A stretch of 29,186 bases of DNA from HGM12587 sp945786935. Lineage in GTDB: Bacteria > Bacillota > Clostridia > Lachnospirales > Lachnospiraceae. The notes beneath the pieces are model-generated. The model was not told where the DNA came from, did not search any database, and saw only the letters and a program-made list of their open reading frames with translations. The position numbers were made by a program, and so were the translations under genes. Location: positions 1-29,186 of the forward strand of contig CALZFY010000021.1 in assembly GCA_945786935.1 (NCBI GenBank). Direction: 5' to 3'. Every line of letters starts with the position of its first letter. The stretch's first letter is position 1. This document shows, one piece after another, positions 1 through 8,363 of the stretch.

Positions 1-1069
1 TGTTTCCAATTTCCGGATGTTTGATAATCTTGATGGTATCGATTACAACTGAAACATTTACTATCATCCATAATATAAACGGAAGAAGACCTGACACATT
101 TGCAACCTGGAGCCAGTAGTTATGTACCCAATAGTTTCCTGCTGCCCACATGGTTGCTCCACCTTTCCAATGAGAGGGTAACTTCAGGATTGCTTCATAA
201 ATCATCTGAAAACGAACATTTTTGAAGATACCTCCATCGCGGGTCAGAATACTTTGAAAATCATCATTTGACTGTACGTCAGGTAACTTAATAACTATGA
301 ATAAAATAATCACTGCAAAAACAAGCAACAGGGCAATGATTGCCTGTCTGATTTTCGTTCCATCTTTTCTATTCAGGAAAAGAAACATTAAGAAACTGAC
401 AGCAAATGAAACAAGTGTAATGCAAAGAACCATCCGGTTAAGTACTGCAATCTGAATATAATTCTCCACAGCAATCATTCCCAGTACCAGAATCCCCTTA
501 ATCCATTTTCTCTCAGAAAGAAGATAGAATCCATATCCGCCCAGTCCAACAATAAAACAGCCCCAATAACTGTATTGGGTAGAAGCCCATCCATATCTGG
601 TCCAAAAGTCGCACCAACTTCTTCTTTCTCCATTTATGAAAACACTTCCTCCTTCCCAAAATGAATAATAGTTGAGCATAGAATACACGAAGGTACCCAA
701 TGCAATTGCCAATATGATTTTTTCCAAATATTCATCTTTTCTATTCCATGCCAATTGCTTCATATAGGGATATACTAAAATTGTAGGAACAACCATTTTG
801 ATAATATTACCCCATGTATATCCTAAGCTATCTCTAAGATAATAATAGGTTCCAAGACCATTCAAAATAATCGCCAGTGCCAAAATCCAGAAAATTCTGT
901 CCAGACATAATTTTTTATACTGCATTACAAATACCAACATGAAAAATCCACACCATAAAATTATAAATTTATCCGGGAAATTGTACAAATGGAGCGAAAA
1001 CAAAAACAGAAATAGTAGATTCGCCCATTTCATGATTTCATCTATATTTTCTTTCATAAACTTTAGCAT
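1..1069 (-). CDS. O-antigen ligase/polymerase-like membrane protein (Wzy/WaaL type), C-terminus outside window
   Basis: The frame is open from an ATG at 1069 to the left edge (about 356 codons), so the C-terminus is missing. The product is almost entirely hydrophobic helices joined by short loops. Late in the visible part it has a large loop (RDGGIFKNVRFQMIYEA...) followed by a segment with WVHNYWLQ, resembling the HN-x-x-L region of O-antigen ligases and Wzy polymerases. In such proteins this loop faces outside and joins lipid-linked glycan units to each other or to an acceptor. An AAGGAG ribosome binding site overlaps the stop codon of the upstream gene, 12 nt away, so the two are probably cotranscribed and coupled. 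Family placement rests on topology and the loop motif only. Another multi-spanning glycan protein is possible. Confidence 0.6.
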   Translation of the reverse strand, partial: MLKFMKENIDEIMKWANLLFLFLFSLHLYNFPDKFIILWCGFFMLVFVMQYKKLCLDRIFWILALAIILNGLGTYYYLRDSLGYTWGNIIKMVVPTILVYPYMKQLAWNRKDEYLEKIILAIALGTFVYSMLNYYSFWEGGSVFINGERRSWCDFWTRYGWASTQYSYWGCFIVGLGGYGFYLLSERKWIKGILVLGMIAVENYIQIAVLNRMVLCITLVSFAVSFLMFLFLNRKDGTKIRQAIIALLLVFAVIILFIVIKLPDVQSNDDFQSILTRDGGIFKNVRFQMIYEAILKLPSHWKGGATMWAAGNYWVHNYWLQVANVSGLLPFILWMIVNVSVVIDTIKIIKHPEIGN

Positions 1070-1081
1070 CTTTTTCTCCTT

Positions 1082-2317
1082 CTACTTCGATTCAAATAAC
1101 CTTATGGTACAGATCAATATCGCATAAATACTGATTGCCAAAATACGATAAGTAAACCAGTAATGAATATAAGAATGGTTTGAAACTGCTACATACCACG
1201 CAAACGGCAGCATCGCACATAATAAAACACCAAAATCAAGTTTTCCAAAATCTATGGATCGTCTTTTCAAAATGCAATACAGAATAATTCCGATGAATAC
1301 CAGTACAACAGTTAACAGGCACAGTTTATTTGCTCCAATATTCTTCATAATAACCTGTACAAAAGATGCCTTCACTTCATTATCTGATGCACCTACCCGG
1401 ATTAGAACATTTCCAAGGGCATCTTTGATAATATTTTCCTCTGTCAGTAATGTAGCAAGTATCCATTTACTTCCCCACATCATTCCATAGCCTGCTCCCC
1501 ATGCCATACAGCTTTGGAGAAAACGCACAATGCTATCTTTCATGGACTTTCTGTTTTCAACCAACAAAAAGGTTAATGGCATTCCTAAAGTCAGCAACGG
1601 ATAAGTCAAAAGATCAAAATAGGAAATGAGACATCCTACAATAAAGAAATGATAAATCCATCTCTTATGATTTTCTCTATATTTTTCTTCCTGTAAAAGC
1701 AACACAAGAAACTGAAGCATTGTCAGTACCGATGCCGGAAAATACTGTAATGACAATGATAATAACGCAGGGTTCAGGAAAAAATATGCTGCTGTAAATG
1801 GTATGATATGACTTGCTTTATTTTTCTTTACAAATAAATATACAACCGATACAAATAAGCCCAACTGAATCATTCCAATAAAATAACGAATCTGTCCATA
1901 ATTGAATACCATCAAAAACGGCTTCAAATATAATAAGTAACCATGCCAATATCGACCATAACTAACGGCTTCATCCCCTGCAATTTTTCCTGCAGCTTCT
2001 TCGGCTAACAATTCTGAATCCATGAGTCCATGAGCCATAACACGTTTATTCAACAATGCTTCCTGAAAAACATTCTCTTCTTTTTCGAAACGGGCAATGT
2101 TCATCATAATAGAATCTGTTAAATTATCAAGCATTGTATCCTGATGACCATAAATCAACTCCGGATGCGAGTCTTCCATCTGTAAAATATTGGAAGCTTC
2201 CATGACATTTGTTTGTATTGGCTTTGTTGGAAGAGCATAGACGCAGACCAACGCCAAGTAACCTACCGCAACGAGAGTAATAAAAATCAATAGCAGATTT
2301 TTTATTTCTTTAAGCAT
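1082..2317 (-). CDS. Polytopic membrane protein of unknown function in the polysaccharide locus
   Basis: A 411-residue protein. An N-terminal membrane anchor (about residues 7-29) is followed by an extracytoplasmic segment of about 110 residues rich in acidic and Met residues, then about eight or nine hydrophobic helices. The topology (anchor, first outer loop, then helix bundle) is like GT-C glycosyltransferases, but I cannot point to a catalytic Asp motif with confidence. The start at 2317 has an AGAGGAAAT ribosome binding site. It lies between a GT2 gene (stop 12 nt upstream) and the Wzy/ligase-like gene, so a role in building or decorating the same glycan is inferred. The gene is visibly richer in A+T than genes to the right of about 3.3 kb. 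Confidence 0.6.
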   Translation of the reverse strand: MLKEIKNLLLIFITLVAVGYLALVCVYALPTKPIQTNVMEASNILQMEDSHPELIYGHQDTMLDNLTDSIMMNIARFEKEENVFQEALLNKRVMAHGLMDSELLAEEAAGKIAGDEAVSYGRYWHGYLLYLKPFLMVFNYGQIRYFIGMIQLGLFVSVVYLFVKKNKASHIIPFTAAYFFLNPALLSLSLQYFPASVLTMLQFLVLLLQEEKYRENHKRWIYHFFIVGCLISYFDLLTYPLLTLGMPLTFLLVENRKSMKDSIVRFLQSCMAWGAGYGMMWGSKWILATLLTEENIIKDALGNVLIRVGASDNEVKASFVQVIMKNIGANKLCLLTVVLVFIGIILYCILKRRSIDFGKLDFGVLLCAMLPFAWYVAVSNHSYIHYWFTYRILAISIYAILICTIRLFESK

Positions 2318-2329
2318 ACTATTTCCTCT

Positions 2330-3265
2330 TTACTTTGTGTTTTTTATGATATTTAACAGGGATAATCGAAATTCAAACTCCCTGCGTTCTTTCATTCGAA
2401 TGGCATCCAAAATCATGCCGTTAAAAATTGCAAGCACCGCAGATAAGGCAATAAAGCCACATACGATCAATGTTGGAAATTTTTCTACCAAGCCTGTTTC
2501 ATAAAAAGGAATCATCACATTTGGAATAAATACAGCTGCATCTATCACCAACAAAATTGCAGCAAATACTGAAAAAAACTGCAATGGCTTATAATTTCTA
2601 AAGAGATTGAAAATCGTCAAAAGGACTTTGAGTCCATCATTGACTGTATTTAACTTTGACTCACTTCCCTCCGGTCTGTCGCGATAATCGACGATCACAT
2701 TTTCAATAGCCATATTCATGGAGATCGCATGAATAGTCATTTCTGTCTCAATTTCGAAACCTTTTGACAGCACCGGAAATGTTTTTACAAACCGATGACT
2801 GAATGCCCGATATCCTGTCATAATATCCTGTATATTGCTTTTAAAAATACAGTTGATAGAAGACCTCACTATAGAGTTTCCAAAGTTATGAAATGGCCTT
2901 TTATTTTCTTCGAAATACGTAGATGAAAGTCGGTCACCAACTACCATATCAGCCTGCCTAGTCAAAACTCTATAAACCATTTCTTTAGCACATTCCGCCG
3001 GATAAGTATCATCACCATCTATTAAAATGTAGCAGTCTGCCTCTATTTCCTGAAACATGCGTCTGACAACATTTCCTTTACCCTGCTGGTATTCATATCG
3101 CACAATAGCACCTGCTTCTTTTGCCAAATCAACAGTGCCATCAGTAGAATTATTATCATACACATAGATTTCTGCTTCCGGTATTTCCGTTTTCCAGTCT
3201 AACACAACCTTCTGTATTGTTTTGCTCTCATTATAACACGGGATTAAAACTGCTATTTTACTCAT
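2330..3265 (-). CDS. Family 2 glycosyltransferase with C-terminal membrane segments (polyprenyl-phosphate sugar transferase type)
   Basis: A protein of 311 residues from the chosen start. The GT-A fold starts with IAVLIPCYNES (4-14), then DNNSTDGT (37-44) for nucleotide binding and DGDD (83-86) for metal and sugar-nucleotide binding. Later comes MTGYRAFSHRF, typical of dolichyl-phosphate-mannose-synthase-like enzymes. The last third has two hydrophobic segments. Such enzymes usually move a sugar from a nucleotide donor to undecaprenyl phosphate on the inner membrane face, making a donor for GT-C enzymes outside. The membrane proteins on both sides (1082-2317 and 3288-4985) could be the partners. 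The frame is open upstream to 3340, but the ATG at 3265 has an AAAGGA site and avoids a 53-nt overlap with the previous gene. The acceptor and sugar cannot be read from the sequence. Confidence 0.87.
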   Translation of the reverse strand: MSKIAVLIPCYNESKTIQKVVLDWKTEIPEAEIYVYDNNSTDGTVDLAKEAGAIVRYEYQQGKGNVVRRMFQEIEADCYILIDGDDTYPAECAKEMVYRVLTRQADMVVGDRLSSTYFEENKRPFHNFGNSIVRSSINCIFKSNIQDIMTGYRAFSHRFVKTFPVLSKGFEIETEMTIHAISMNMAIENVIVDYRDRPEGSESKLNTVNDGLKVLLTIFNLFRNYKPLQFFSVFAAILLVIDAAVFIPNVMIPFYETGLVEKFPTLIVCGFIALSAVLAIFNGMILDAIRMKERREFEFRLSLLNIIKNTK

Positions 3266-3287
3266 CTCTTTTGTGAGTCCTTTCTTG

Positions 3288-4985
3288 TTACTTTGCCGGC
3301 ACATACACACTGTACCACTCATCCTGATAAAGTGTTTCATACAGATCAGTCTGCACCAGTTCTTCCAAAATATCTATCTTCTCAGGCACCCAGTAGGCCC
3401 CGTTGATTTCTTCCGTTGCAATCACAATGACCGGTACATTTCCATCAGAGATTTTAGTATCCAGCACTGTGTTATATTCCGTCATAGACAGATAATCAAG
3501 ATCTGACCATGCACTGTCAAAAAATGTTTTCATGTCGGTCACGTTATGACCCACATTAAAGGCTCCAATGGTCAGAAGTTCCTTGTTCCCATAGGGTTTC
3601 AAAAGCTCTATGAGACGGTTCACATACTCAGCCCGGGATGCTGTCGTGTACATTCCTTCAAACACTTCTGCATCAATAGTACTGTTCAATACCTCGCCGT
3701 TTTCTCCGTCATGGTAAATATAATTCTGATTGCAGTTCTGCCCGGTAGCCAGTGTTAAAACTACGATAAAAACTGCCAGAATCCGAAATTCTCTGATTTC
3801 TAATTTCCACAATACTGCTGCCATTACAGCTGCAGGTAATGCCATATAAACTCTAAAGAAAATACTTCCTGTGTCTGTTCCGATGGTCAGGGAAAGTACT
3901 GATAATGCTTCGAGCAGGCAAAGAATGGCAAAAGGCTTATCTTTACGATAAAACCAAAAGGTTGCAAAAAAACCAAAGGCAACGCCACCGTAAGCAATAA
4001 AATTCTGCACACTGATCAGTGTAGGACAGCTGCTGTAGGTAACCTCTCTGGTAAAGCCAATGGCTAAAGCAAATACAGCTGCCAGAATACATCCGACAAG
4101 TGTCATATCCTTTTTCCAAAGCTTTTTCACTGCAAGGCACAGTAAGATCACCACGCCGATGATGACACCATATTTCACCCACTGCTGTGCCCCATCCATG
4201 ACACCGATTGTGATCTGTGCCACCATATCAAAAATATTATGTTTGGATCCTGAATCCCCGGTAGAGCCCATTAACCAGCCAAGATCTGCAAGAAACTTAT
4301 CAAAACCAAGGAAGAGGATTGAAAATGCAACACCGGTAATTCCTGCAATCACACCACCGGATACCATTCTTAAAAACTTGCCCAAAGCTGTTTTCAGGCT
4401 GTTTTTCCAGTCTTTACTGCTCATGTAATACACCGGAATAGACAATGACAAAGCCACCAAAAACATGATATTAGGGATGCGCACAAAGACATTCCAGCCA
4501 AGGATCAATCCGGCAGCGTAAAACCAGTTTCCTTTTCCGGTCTCAAATCCGTTGATCAGGAATAAAATCCCCATAGTCAGGAATAGAACACTCCATGCAT
4601 TCCAGTTCACACAGCGAACCCAGGAGACACCAAAAGCAACTCCCCCAAGAACCGCTGCCATTAAAGGTATGGTACTAAGGTAAGGTCTCATGATTCGGTA
4701 GATCAGTACCCCGGTCAATATCCAGACAATAAGCCCTGTCACATTCATGGCATAAAGGGTCGGAAACAGATGAAATACCAGACTACCTAAGAATTCTCCC
4801 AGAAGGTAATACAATGCATTTCCACCGGTACCCTTCTCGAAAAAGTAACGGAACTTTGTTAAGTAGGAAGAAGTATCCTGCACATCAATACCAAAACGCA
4901 GCTGGTAAACACAGGTACCAAGAACGATCAGGGTCAGTACCGCTGCCACGGAATATTCAATTTTCCTTATTATTTCTTTATTCAT
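3288..4985 (-). CDS. Large polytopic membrane protein, possible GT-C glycosyltransferase
   Basis: A 565-residue protein. The first helix (about 12-29) is followed by an outer loop with FGIDVQDTSSYL, where an Asp sits as in the first external loop of many GT-C enzymes. About ten more hydrophobic helices follow, and a soluble C-terminal domain of about 140 residues (from about 425) contains TIGAFNVGHN and ends in EWYSVYVPAK. The layout fits a lipid-sugar-dependent glycosyltransferase acting outside the membrane, perhaps using the product of the GT2 enzyme encoded 22 nt downstream. This is inference from topology and neighbours; no specific family is recognised. The ATG at 4985 has AAAGGAAT five nt upstream. 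Repeat copy 1 (5033-5186) lies directly upstream of it. Confidence 0.6.
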   Translation of the reverse strand: MNKEIIRKIEYSVAAVLTLIVLGTCVYQLRFGIDVQDTSSYLTKFRYFFEKGTGGNALYYLLGEFLGSLVFHLFPTLYAMNVTGLIVWILTGVLIYRIMRPYLSTIPLMAAVLGGVAFGVSWVRCVNWNAWSVLFLTMGILFLINGFETGKGNWFYAAGLILGWNVFVRIPNIMFLVALSLSIPVYYMSSKDWKNSLKTALGKFLRMVSGGVIAGITGVAFSILFLGFDKFLADLGWLMGSTGDSGSKHNIFDMVAQITIGVMDGAQQWVKYGVIIGVVILLCLAVKKLWKKDMTLVGCILAAVFALAIGFTREVTYSSCPTLISVQNFIAYGGVAFGFFATFWFYRKDKPFAILCLLEALSVLSLTIGTDTGSIFFRVYMALPAAVMAAVLWKLEIREFRILAVFIVVLTLATGQNCNQNYIYHDGENGEVLNSTIDAEVFEGMYTTASRAEYVNRLIELLKPYGNKELLTIGAFNVGHNVTDMKTFFDSAWSDLDYLSMTEYNTVLDTKISDGNVPVIVIATEEINGAYWVPEKIDILEELVQTDLYETLYQDEWYSVYVPAK

Positions 4986-5032
4986 CTGGGATTCCTTTAT
5001 TTTTCATTAAATTCCTTCAAGTGACAGCCGCA

Positions 5033-5186
5033 TGAGGGTGCAGGTGCCTCACGAAGCGTTAAGCCCAAGGAGGCGGAAAATCCGCCTTAGAACATCTTCG
5101 CGAAGCAGGCTCTCCTGCGAGTGATTAGATGTTCTTAGGCTAGTTGGAGCCGACGACGCCTGCGAAGTGAGGTACCTGCACCCTCA
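5033..5186 (+). repeat. Structured intergenic repeat, copy 1
   Basis: The outer stem pairs 5033-5051 with 5168-5186 (19 bp, one G-T wobble). Inside it, 5084-5097 pairs with 5127-5140 (14 positions with one T-T mismatch at 5088/5136). That helix encloses TCGC/GTGA (5098-5101/5121-5124) and the hairpin GCAGG-CTCT-CCTGC (5105-5118). Conserved unpaired-looking stretches are GCCCAAGGAGGCGG on the left and AGTTGGAGCCGACGACGCC on the right. AGGCG (5071-5075) can pair with CGCCT (5157-5161), and the hairpin loop CTCT (5110-5113) with GGAG (5146-5149). A small hairpin at 5072-5086 is an alternative fold. The element ends 11 nt past the stop codon of the acyltransferase gene on the other strand. Neither side has a T-run, so a simple terminator is unlikely. 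Weaker pairing may extend outward to about 5021-5197. Confidence 0.9.
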
Positions 5187-5197
5187 CATGGCGTCCC

Positions 5198-6106
5198 TTA
5201 GAAGAAAAATTTCCTCAAAATCTCAATAGCTAACAGGTGCCAACATAAAATCGCCAGCGTATGTCTGCCCACAAAAGCGATCGGTTTCGCAAGCACTTTC
5301 AAGTATTTTTCTGTCAGCTCTGCTGCCTTCATACAGAGAACGCTTCCCAATGCACCCGTAAAGAAATACAGGATCATGGAACGTCCATACTCACTGATCG
5401 ATACATTCACACTTCCCTGCAGATAGGACAGTGCCACAAATGCAATGAGGAAATTTGCATAGATCCACTCATTTTTCCGAAGCCAGAAAAGTCCTGTTTC
5501 TTTTAAGAAACGACCAACCTCCAGAAACCCTAAGAAAAACAATGCATTTTCCAGACTCCACGGAAGAAGCACCGGTGACAGAGTCCGAAGAACAACTCCC
5601 ACCAGCATTGCAAGTACAATTACTTTCCTTCGCTTATTTTTCTCTGTAAACTTTCGATCAATAAGAAAATAAAGACAGAGACACAAAAACAGACATGCTA
5701 AAAACCATGTCGGTGCATTTAAAGCCGGCATCAGAGCCATATTCCAGCTGCTTTTAGCCGACATGAGCATACTTCTGGAATATAAGATGCCCAAAAGTGC
5801 CGGTTTTGAAAAACCGCCGGCTCTTACCATATAAAATGCAACTAACAAAATGTTGCATACCAGATACGGAAGCAGTAAACGCTTTGCCTTATTGGCTGCA
5901 AATGCCTGGAAACTTTCTCCTTTGTTCCGGTAAGTATATCCTGCAGCCACAAAGAACACCGGCATATAGAACATTCCACCAAAGAACGTCACCAGCGGAA
6001 TATGAATCTCCAGATGGTTGATGACCACCAGAAAGATTCCGTAAGCCTTAGCGATGTCCAGCCATAACTCTCTATTTTGTTTTTTCACAGATGTCATGTT
6101 TTTCAT
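5198..6106 (-). CDS. Acyltransferase family 3 membrane protein (OafA/NolL-like)
   Basis: A protein of 302 residues. It opens with RELWLDIAKAYGIFLVVINH, the first helix typical of the Acyltransferase_3 family, in which the His at its end is needed for acyl transfer. About nine more hydrophobic helices follow, and the C-terminus has AFVGRHTLAILCWHLLAIE, also typical. These inner-membrane enzymes usually O-acetylate sugars of surface polysaccharides. The frame is open to 6121, but the ATG at 6106 is preferred because TAGGAG lies six nt before it. The gene stands alone between two direct copies of the structured repeat, so recombination between them would remove exactly this gene. The substrate is not predictable. 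Confidence 0.88.
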   Translation of the reverse strand: MKNMTSVKKQNRELWLDIAKAYGIFLVVINHLEIHIPLVTFFGGMFYMPVFFVAAGYTYRNKGESFQAFAANKAKRLLLPYLVCNILLVAFYMVRAGGFSKPALLGILYSRSMLMSAKSSWNMALMPALNAPTWFLACLFLCLCLYFLIDRKFTEKNKRRKVIVLAMLVGVVLRTLSPVLLPWSLENALFFLGFLEVGRFLKETGLFWLRKNEWIYANFLIAFVALSYLQGSVNVSISEYGRSMILYFFTGALGSVLCMKAAELTEKYLKVLAKPIAFVGRHTLAILCWHLLAIEILRKFFF

Positions 6107-6167
6107 AGCATCTCCTATCATAGTATTACCAACAATTTACATGGATTTTTTTATTTCTTGAAGCACA

Positions 6168-6331
6168 GCCTGACGGGTTGTGGTTGCACCGCGGAGCGTC
6201 AAGCCCAAGGAGGCGGAAAATCCGTCTTAGAACATCTTCGCGAAGCAGGCTCTCCTGCGAGTGATTAGATGTTCTTAGACTAGTTGGAGCCGACGACGCC
6301 TGCGACGTGGTGTAACCACAATCCGTCAGGC
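6168..6331 (+). repeat. Structured intergenic repeat, copy 2
   Basis: Same orientation as copy 1 and 1.14 kb from it. The outer stem 6168-6190/6309-6331 is 23 bp with two G-T wobbles and is unrelated in sequence to the outer stem of copy 1. Over the aligned 100-nt core (5061-5160 versus 6201-6300) there are only two differences, and they pair with each other in the main inner helix (C5085-G5139 in copy 1, T6225-A6279 in copy 2). The hairpin GCAGG-CTCT-CCTGC and the conserved flanks are identical to copy 1. The copy ends 5 nt after the stop codon of the 372-residue acyltransferase gene and begins 61 nt upstream of the next acyltransferase start. Confidence 0.9.
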
Positions 6332-6336
6332 GTTAC

Positions 6337-7455
6337 TTAAGAGAAAAAATCCCCCAAAGGTTCGATAAACTTCTTAGACACCATGGAAATCCCCACAGTC
6401 AATACCGTAGTAACTGCAAATACAATCAAAGTTGCCAACAGATAAGACATTTTTCCATACAGGATCTCAAACAATCCGCAGCCCACAGTTGCAATCACCG
6501 GAAAATGTACCAGATAAAAGCTATAGGAAATCTCCCCCAGCCACACAAAGGGTCTGGCTCCAAAAAACTTCTGTAATGGTTCTAAAAGGACTACCGCTGC
6601 CACCATCATCAGGGCGCCTGCCAGATGAAATGGAATGACCATGACGATTGGCATGATTCCATAAATGGTTCCTTCCAGATGAGTTCCTGCCGATGGGTAA
6701 GAGCTCAAATAAAATCCAATGATAAAAACTGCCCACAAAAGTACTTTTTGTTTTTTGAGCCACTCTACCAGCTTCTCCTGGGTATGCACGATGTCACAGA
6801 GTACAAATCCAAGGAACACCCCTGCGTAATCTGTTAAAAACAAGGCTGCACCTAAAACGGCATAGGGAATATATCGCCATCTTTTATCTCCAAGGAGCCA
6901 TGCGGTGCCATAAACAAACAAGGCGCCCAGGAACAGATAAGGAATGGTCCATAGAACACCGTTAAACTGATTGCTTCCCAGAAAAAAACATCCAAATACC
7001 GCTTCCCAAACAGCCTTTAAAAGGCTTGGCTCACAGCGGTTAAAGCCTGCAAGCCAGGCAGATCCGGTCAGTTCTGCCACCGGTACATTACGATAGGCAC
7101 CTGCCAGCATTAAATGACAGATCAACACATTGGTAATCAGAATGGGCGGAAGCAGACGAAAGTACCGCTTTTTTGCACTCTTTACCAAACGGTCTTTATC
7201 CCTTGTCTTAAAATATCCAAGGCAGAGCACATAGCCGCTCATGACAAGGAAAAGTCTGACCGCAAAGTTCCCGCTAAACAAAATATTTAAGGGAGACTGT
7301 CCCATGGCAATGTCCAGATTTCCTGGAAGATGACAATCAGCAGCTTCCAGACTGTACATTCCGTAGTAAAATGCAAACACGAAATGGCACAGATATACCA
7401 TACCTGCACCAATTCCCTTTAAACCATTTATATAATCTAACTGTTCATTTTTCAT
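6337..7455 (-). CDS. Acyltransferase family 3 membrane protein (OafA-like)
   Basis: A 372-residue polytopic protein of normal family length. The N-terminus reads LDYINGLKGIGAGMVYLCHF, with the family His near residue 24. NFAVRLFLVMSGYVLCLGYF and KKRYFRLLPPILITN follow, a canonical Acyltransferase_3 region, and near the C-terminus WLGEISYSFYLVHFPVI. Expected role: O-acetylation (or another O-acylation) of a glycan at the membrane. The start overlaps the stop of the upstream membrane protein gene as ATGA (7452-7455), which indicates translational coupling and argues against this gene being a freely inserted cassette. It is distinct from the neighbouring 302-residue acyltransferase, so two different acyl decorations are plausible. 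Repeat copy 2 follows its stop codon. Confidence 0.92.
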   Translation of the reverse strand: MKNEQLDYINGLKGIGAGMVYLCHFVFAFYYGMYSLEAADCHLPGNLDIAMGQSPLNILFSGNFAVRLFLVMSGYVLCLGYFKTRDKDRLVKSAKKRYFRLLPPILITNVLICHLMLAGAYRNVPVAELTGSAWLAGFNRCEPSLLKAVWEAVFGCFFLGSNQFNGVLWTIPYLFLGALFVYGTAWLLGDKRWRYIPYAVLGAALFLTDYAGVFLGFVLCDIVHTQEKLVEWLKKQKVLLWAVFIIGFYLSSYPSAGTHLEGTIYGIMPIVMVIPFHLAGALMMVAAVVLLEPLQKFFGARPFVWLGEISYSFYLVHFPVIATVGCGLFEILYGKMSYLLATLIVFAVTTVLTVGISMVSKKFIEPLGDFFS

Positions 7456-8363
7456 ACATTTTTTCCTGCATGAAGCTCTTTAAAAAGAGCAGTTCCCGCA
7501 TCCATGGTCAGTGCCAGTACACCCAGTGCATAGATCCAGTAATAAATGCCGATTTCTCCATTGTGGAACAATGAGAAAGACACATAGGAAATGATACACA
7601 GGAATATGGGTACATAACACTTTTTCTTATCCATCATAAACAGAAGCAGCGCAAACACATTTGCTAAAAATCCACTGCGATAGTTCATAAACGGATAGAA
7701 TAAAGTTACAAACAGACTGAAAAACAGACCTGACAGCACCAAAAGCTTTGGTGTTACCTGAAACTCCAGCTTGGAAATATAATAAAGTCCCATGAGAAGT
7801 ACGCCAATCACGAAAATCTTTCCCGCATAACCATATTCTGCTAAAAATCCAGTCTCGCTAAACAGAGTGTACACATTTGGCCAGCAATTGGTCAGCTTTT
7901 CTCCCATACCGTCACTCTGCAGAATCTGAAATCCGCAGGTAAGAGCCGTCAATGCCCAGAATGCCGGGTATGTATAGGATCCTCTGATGGCTGTGACAGC
8001 AAGAAGTGCCAGTAAGATCACTGCACCCACGACTTCATAGCCGCCGTTTAATGCACTGTTTCCGGCAAATACCGGCCAGATGACTGCAAGTGCATAGATT
8101 CCTGTGGCTTTTACCTTACTTTTTGTTACATTCCAGGTAAAAACTGCCATCAAAACTGCCAGGACAAAGTCAAGGCATAGGCACAGCAGCTGAAAGCTTC
8201 CTGTGGCAGGACCGGTGATTTTTGCAGCTCCAAAAACCGGCATGCGAATCTGTACTGCTACAAAAGTGATGCATACTGCCAGAAGCACATCCAAAAATGC
8301 AAAGGTAAACTTTCCAATCTGGAATTCGCAGTGAACCAGATCACGTAACATTTTATCCAACAT
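7452..8363 (-). CDS. Polytopic membrane protein of unknown function
   Basis: A protein of 303 residues with about nine hydrophobic helices and few charged loops. It is paired in position with the Gpi18-like gene: the two overlap by 11 nt, and this gene overlaps the acyltransferase gene by 4 nt. The frame is open to 8405, but the ATG at 8363 has GGAGG six nt upstream and gives a normal N-terminus (MLDKMLRDLV). Composition and size resemble C-terminal halves of polytopic glycosyltransferases or GtrA/Wzy-like accessory proteins, but no motif fixes the family. The tight overlaps suggest it works together with the GT-C protein encoded just upstream. Confidence 0.6.
   Translation of the reverse strand: MLDKMLRDLVHCEFQIGKFTFAFLDVLLAVCITFVAVQIRMPVFGAAKITGPATGSFQLLCLCLDFVLAVLMAVFTWNVTKSKVKATGIYALAVIWPVFAGNSALNGGYEVVGAVILLALLAVTAIRGSYTYPAFWALTALTCGFQILQSDGMGEKLTNCWPNVYTLFSETGFLAEYGYAGKIFVIGVLLMGLYYISKLEFQVTPKLLVLSGLFFSLFVTLFYPFMNYRSGFLANVFALLLFMMDKKKCYVPIFLCIISYVSFSLFHNGEIGIYYWIYALGVLALTMDAGTALFKELHAGKNV

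Noticed and set aside
5033..6331. Repeats as a CRISPR array
   Set aside because: Only two copies lie near each other, they are over 150 nt long, and a whole gene is between them; no short spacers and no cas genes are present.
5033..6331. Elements as intrinsic terminators
   Set aside because: No T-run follows the outer stem on either strand in copies 1 and 2, and the stems enclose a long conserved core, unlike a terminator hairpin.
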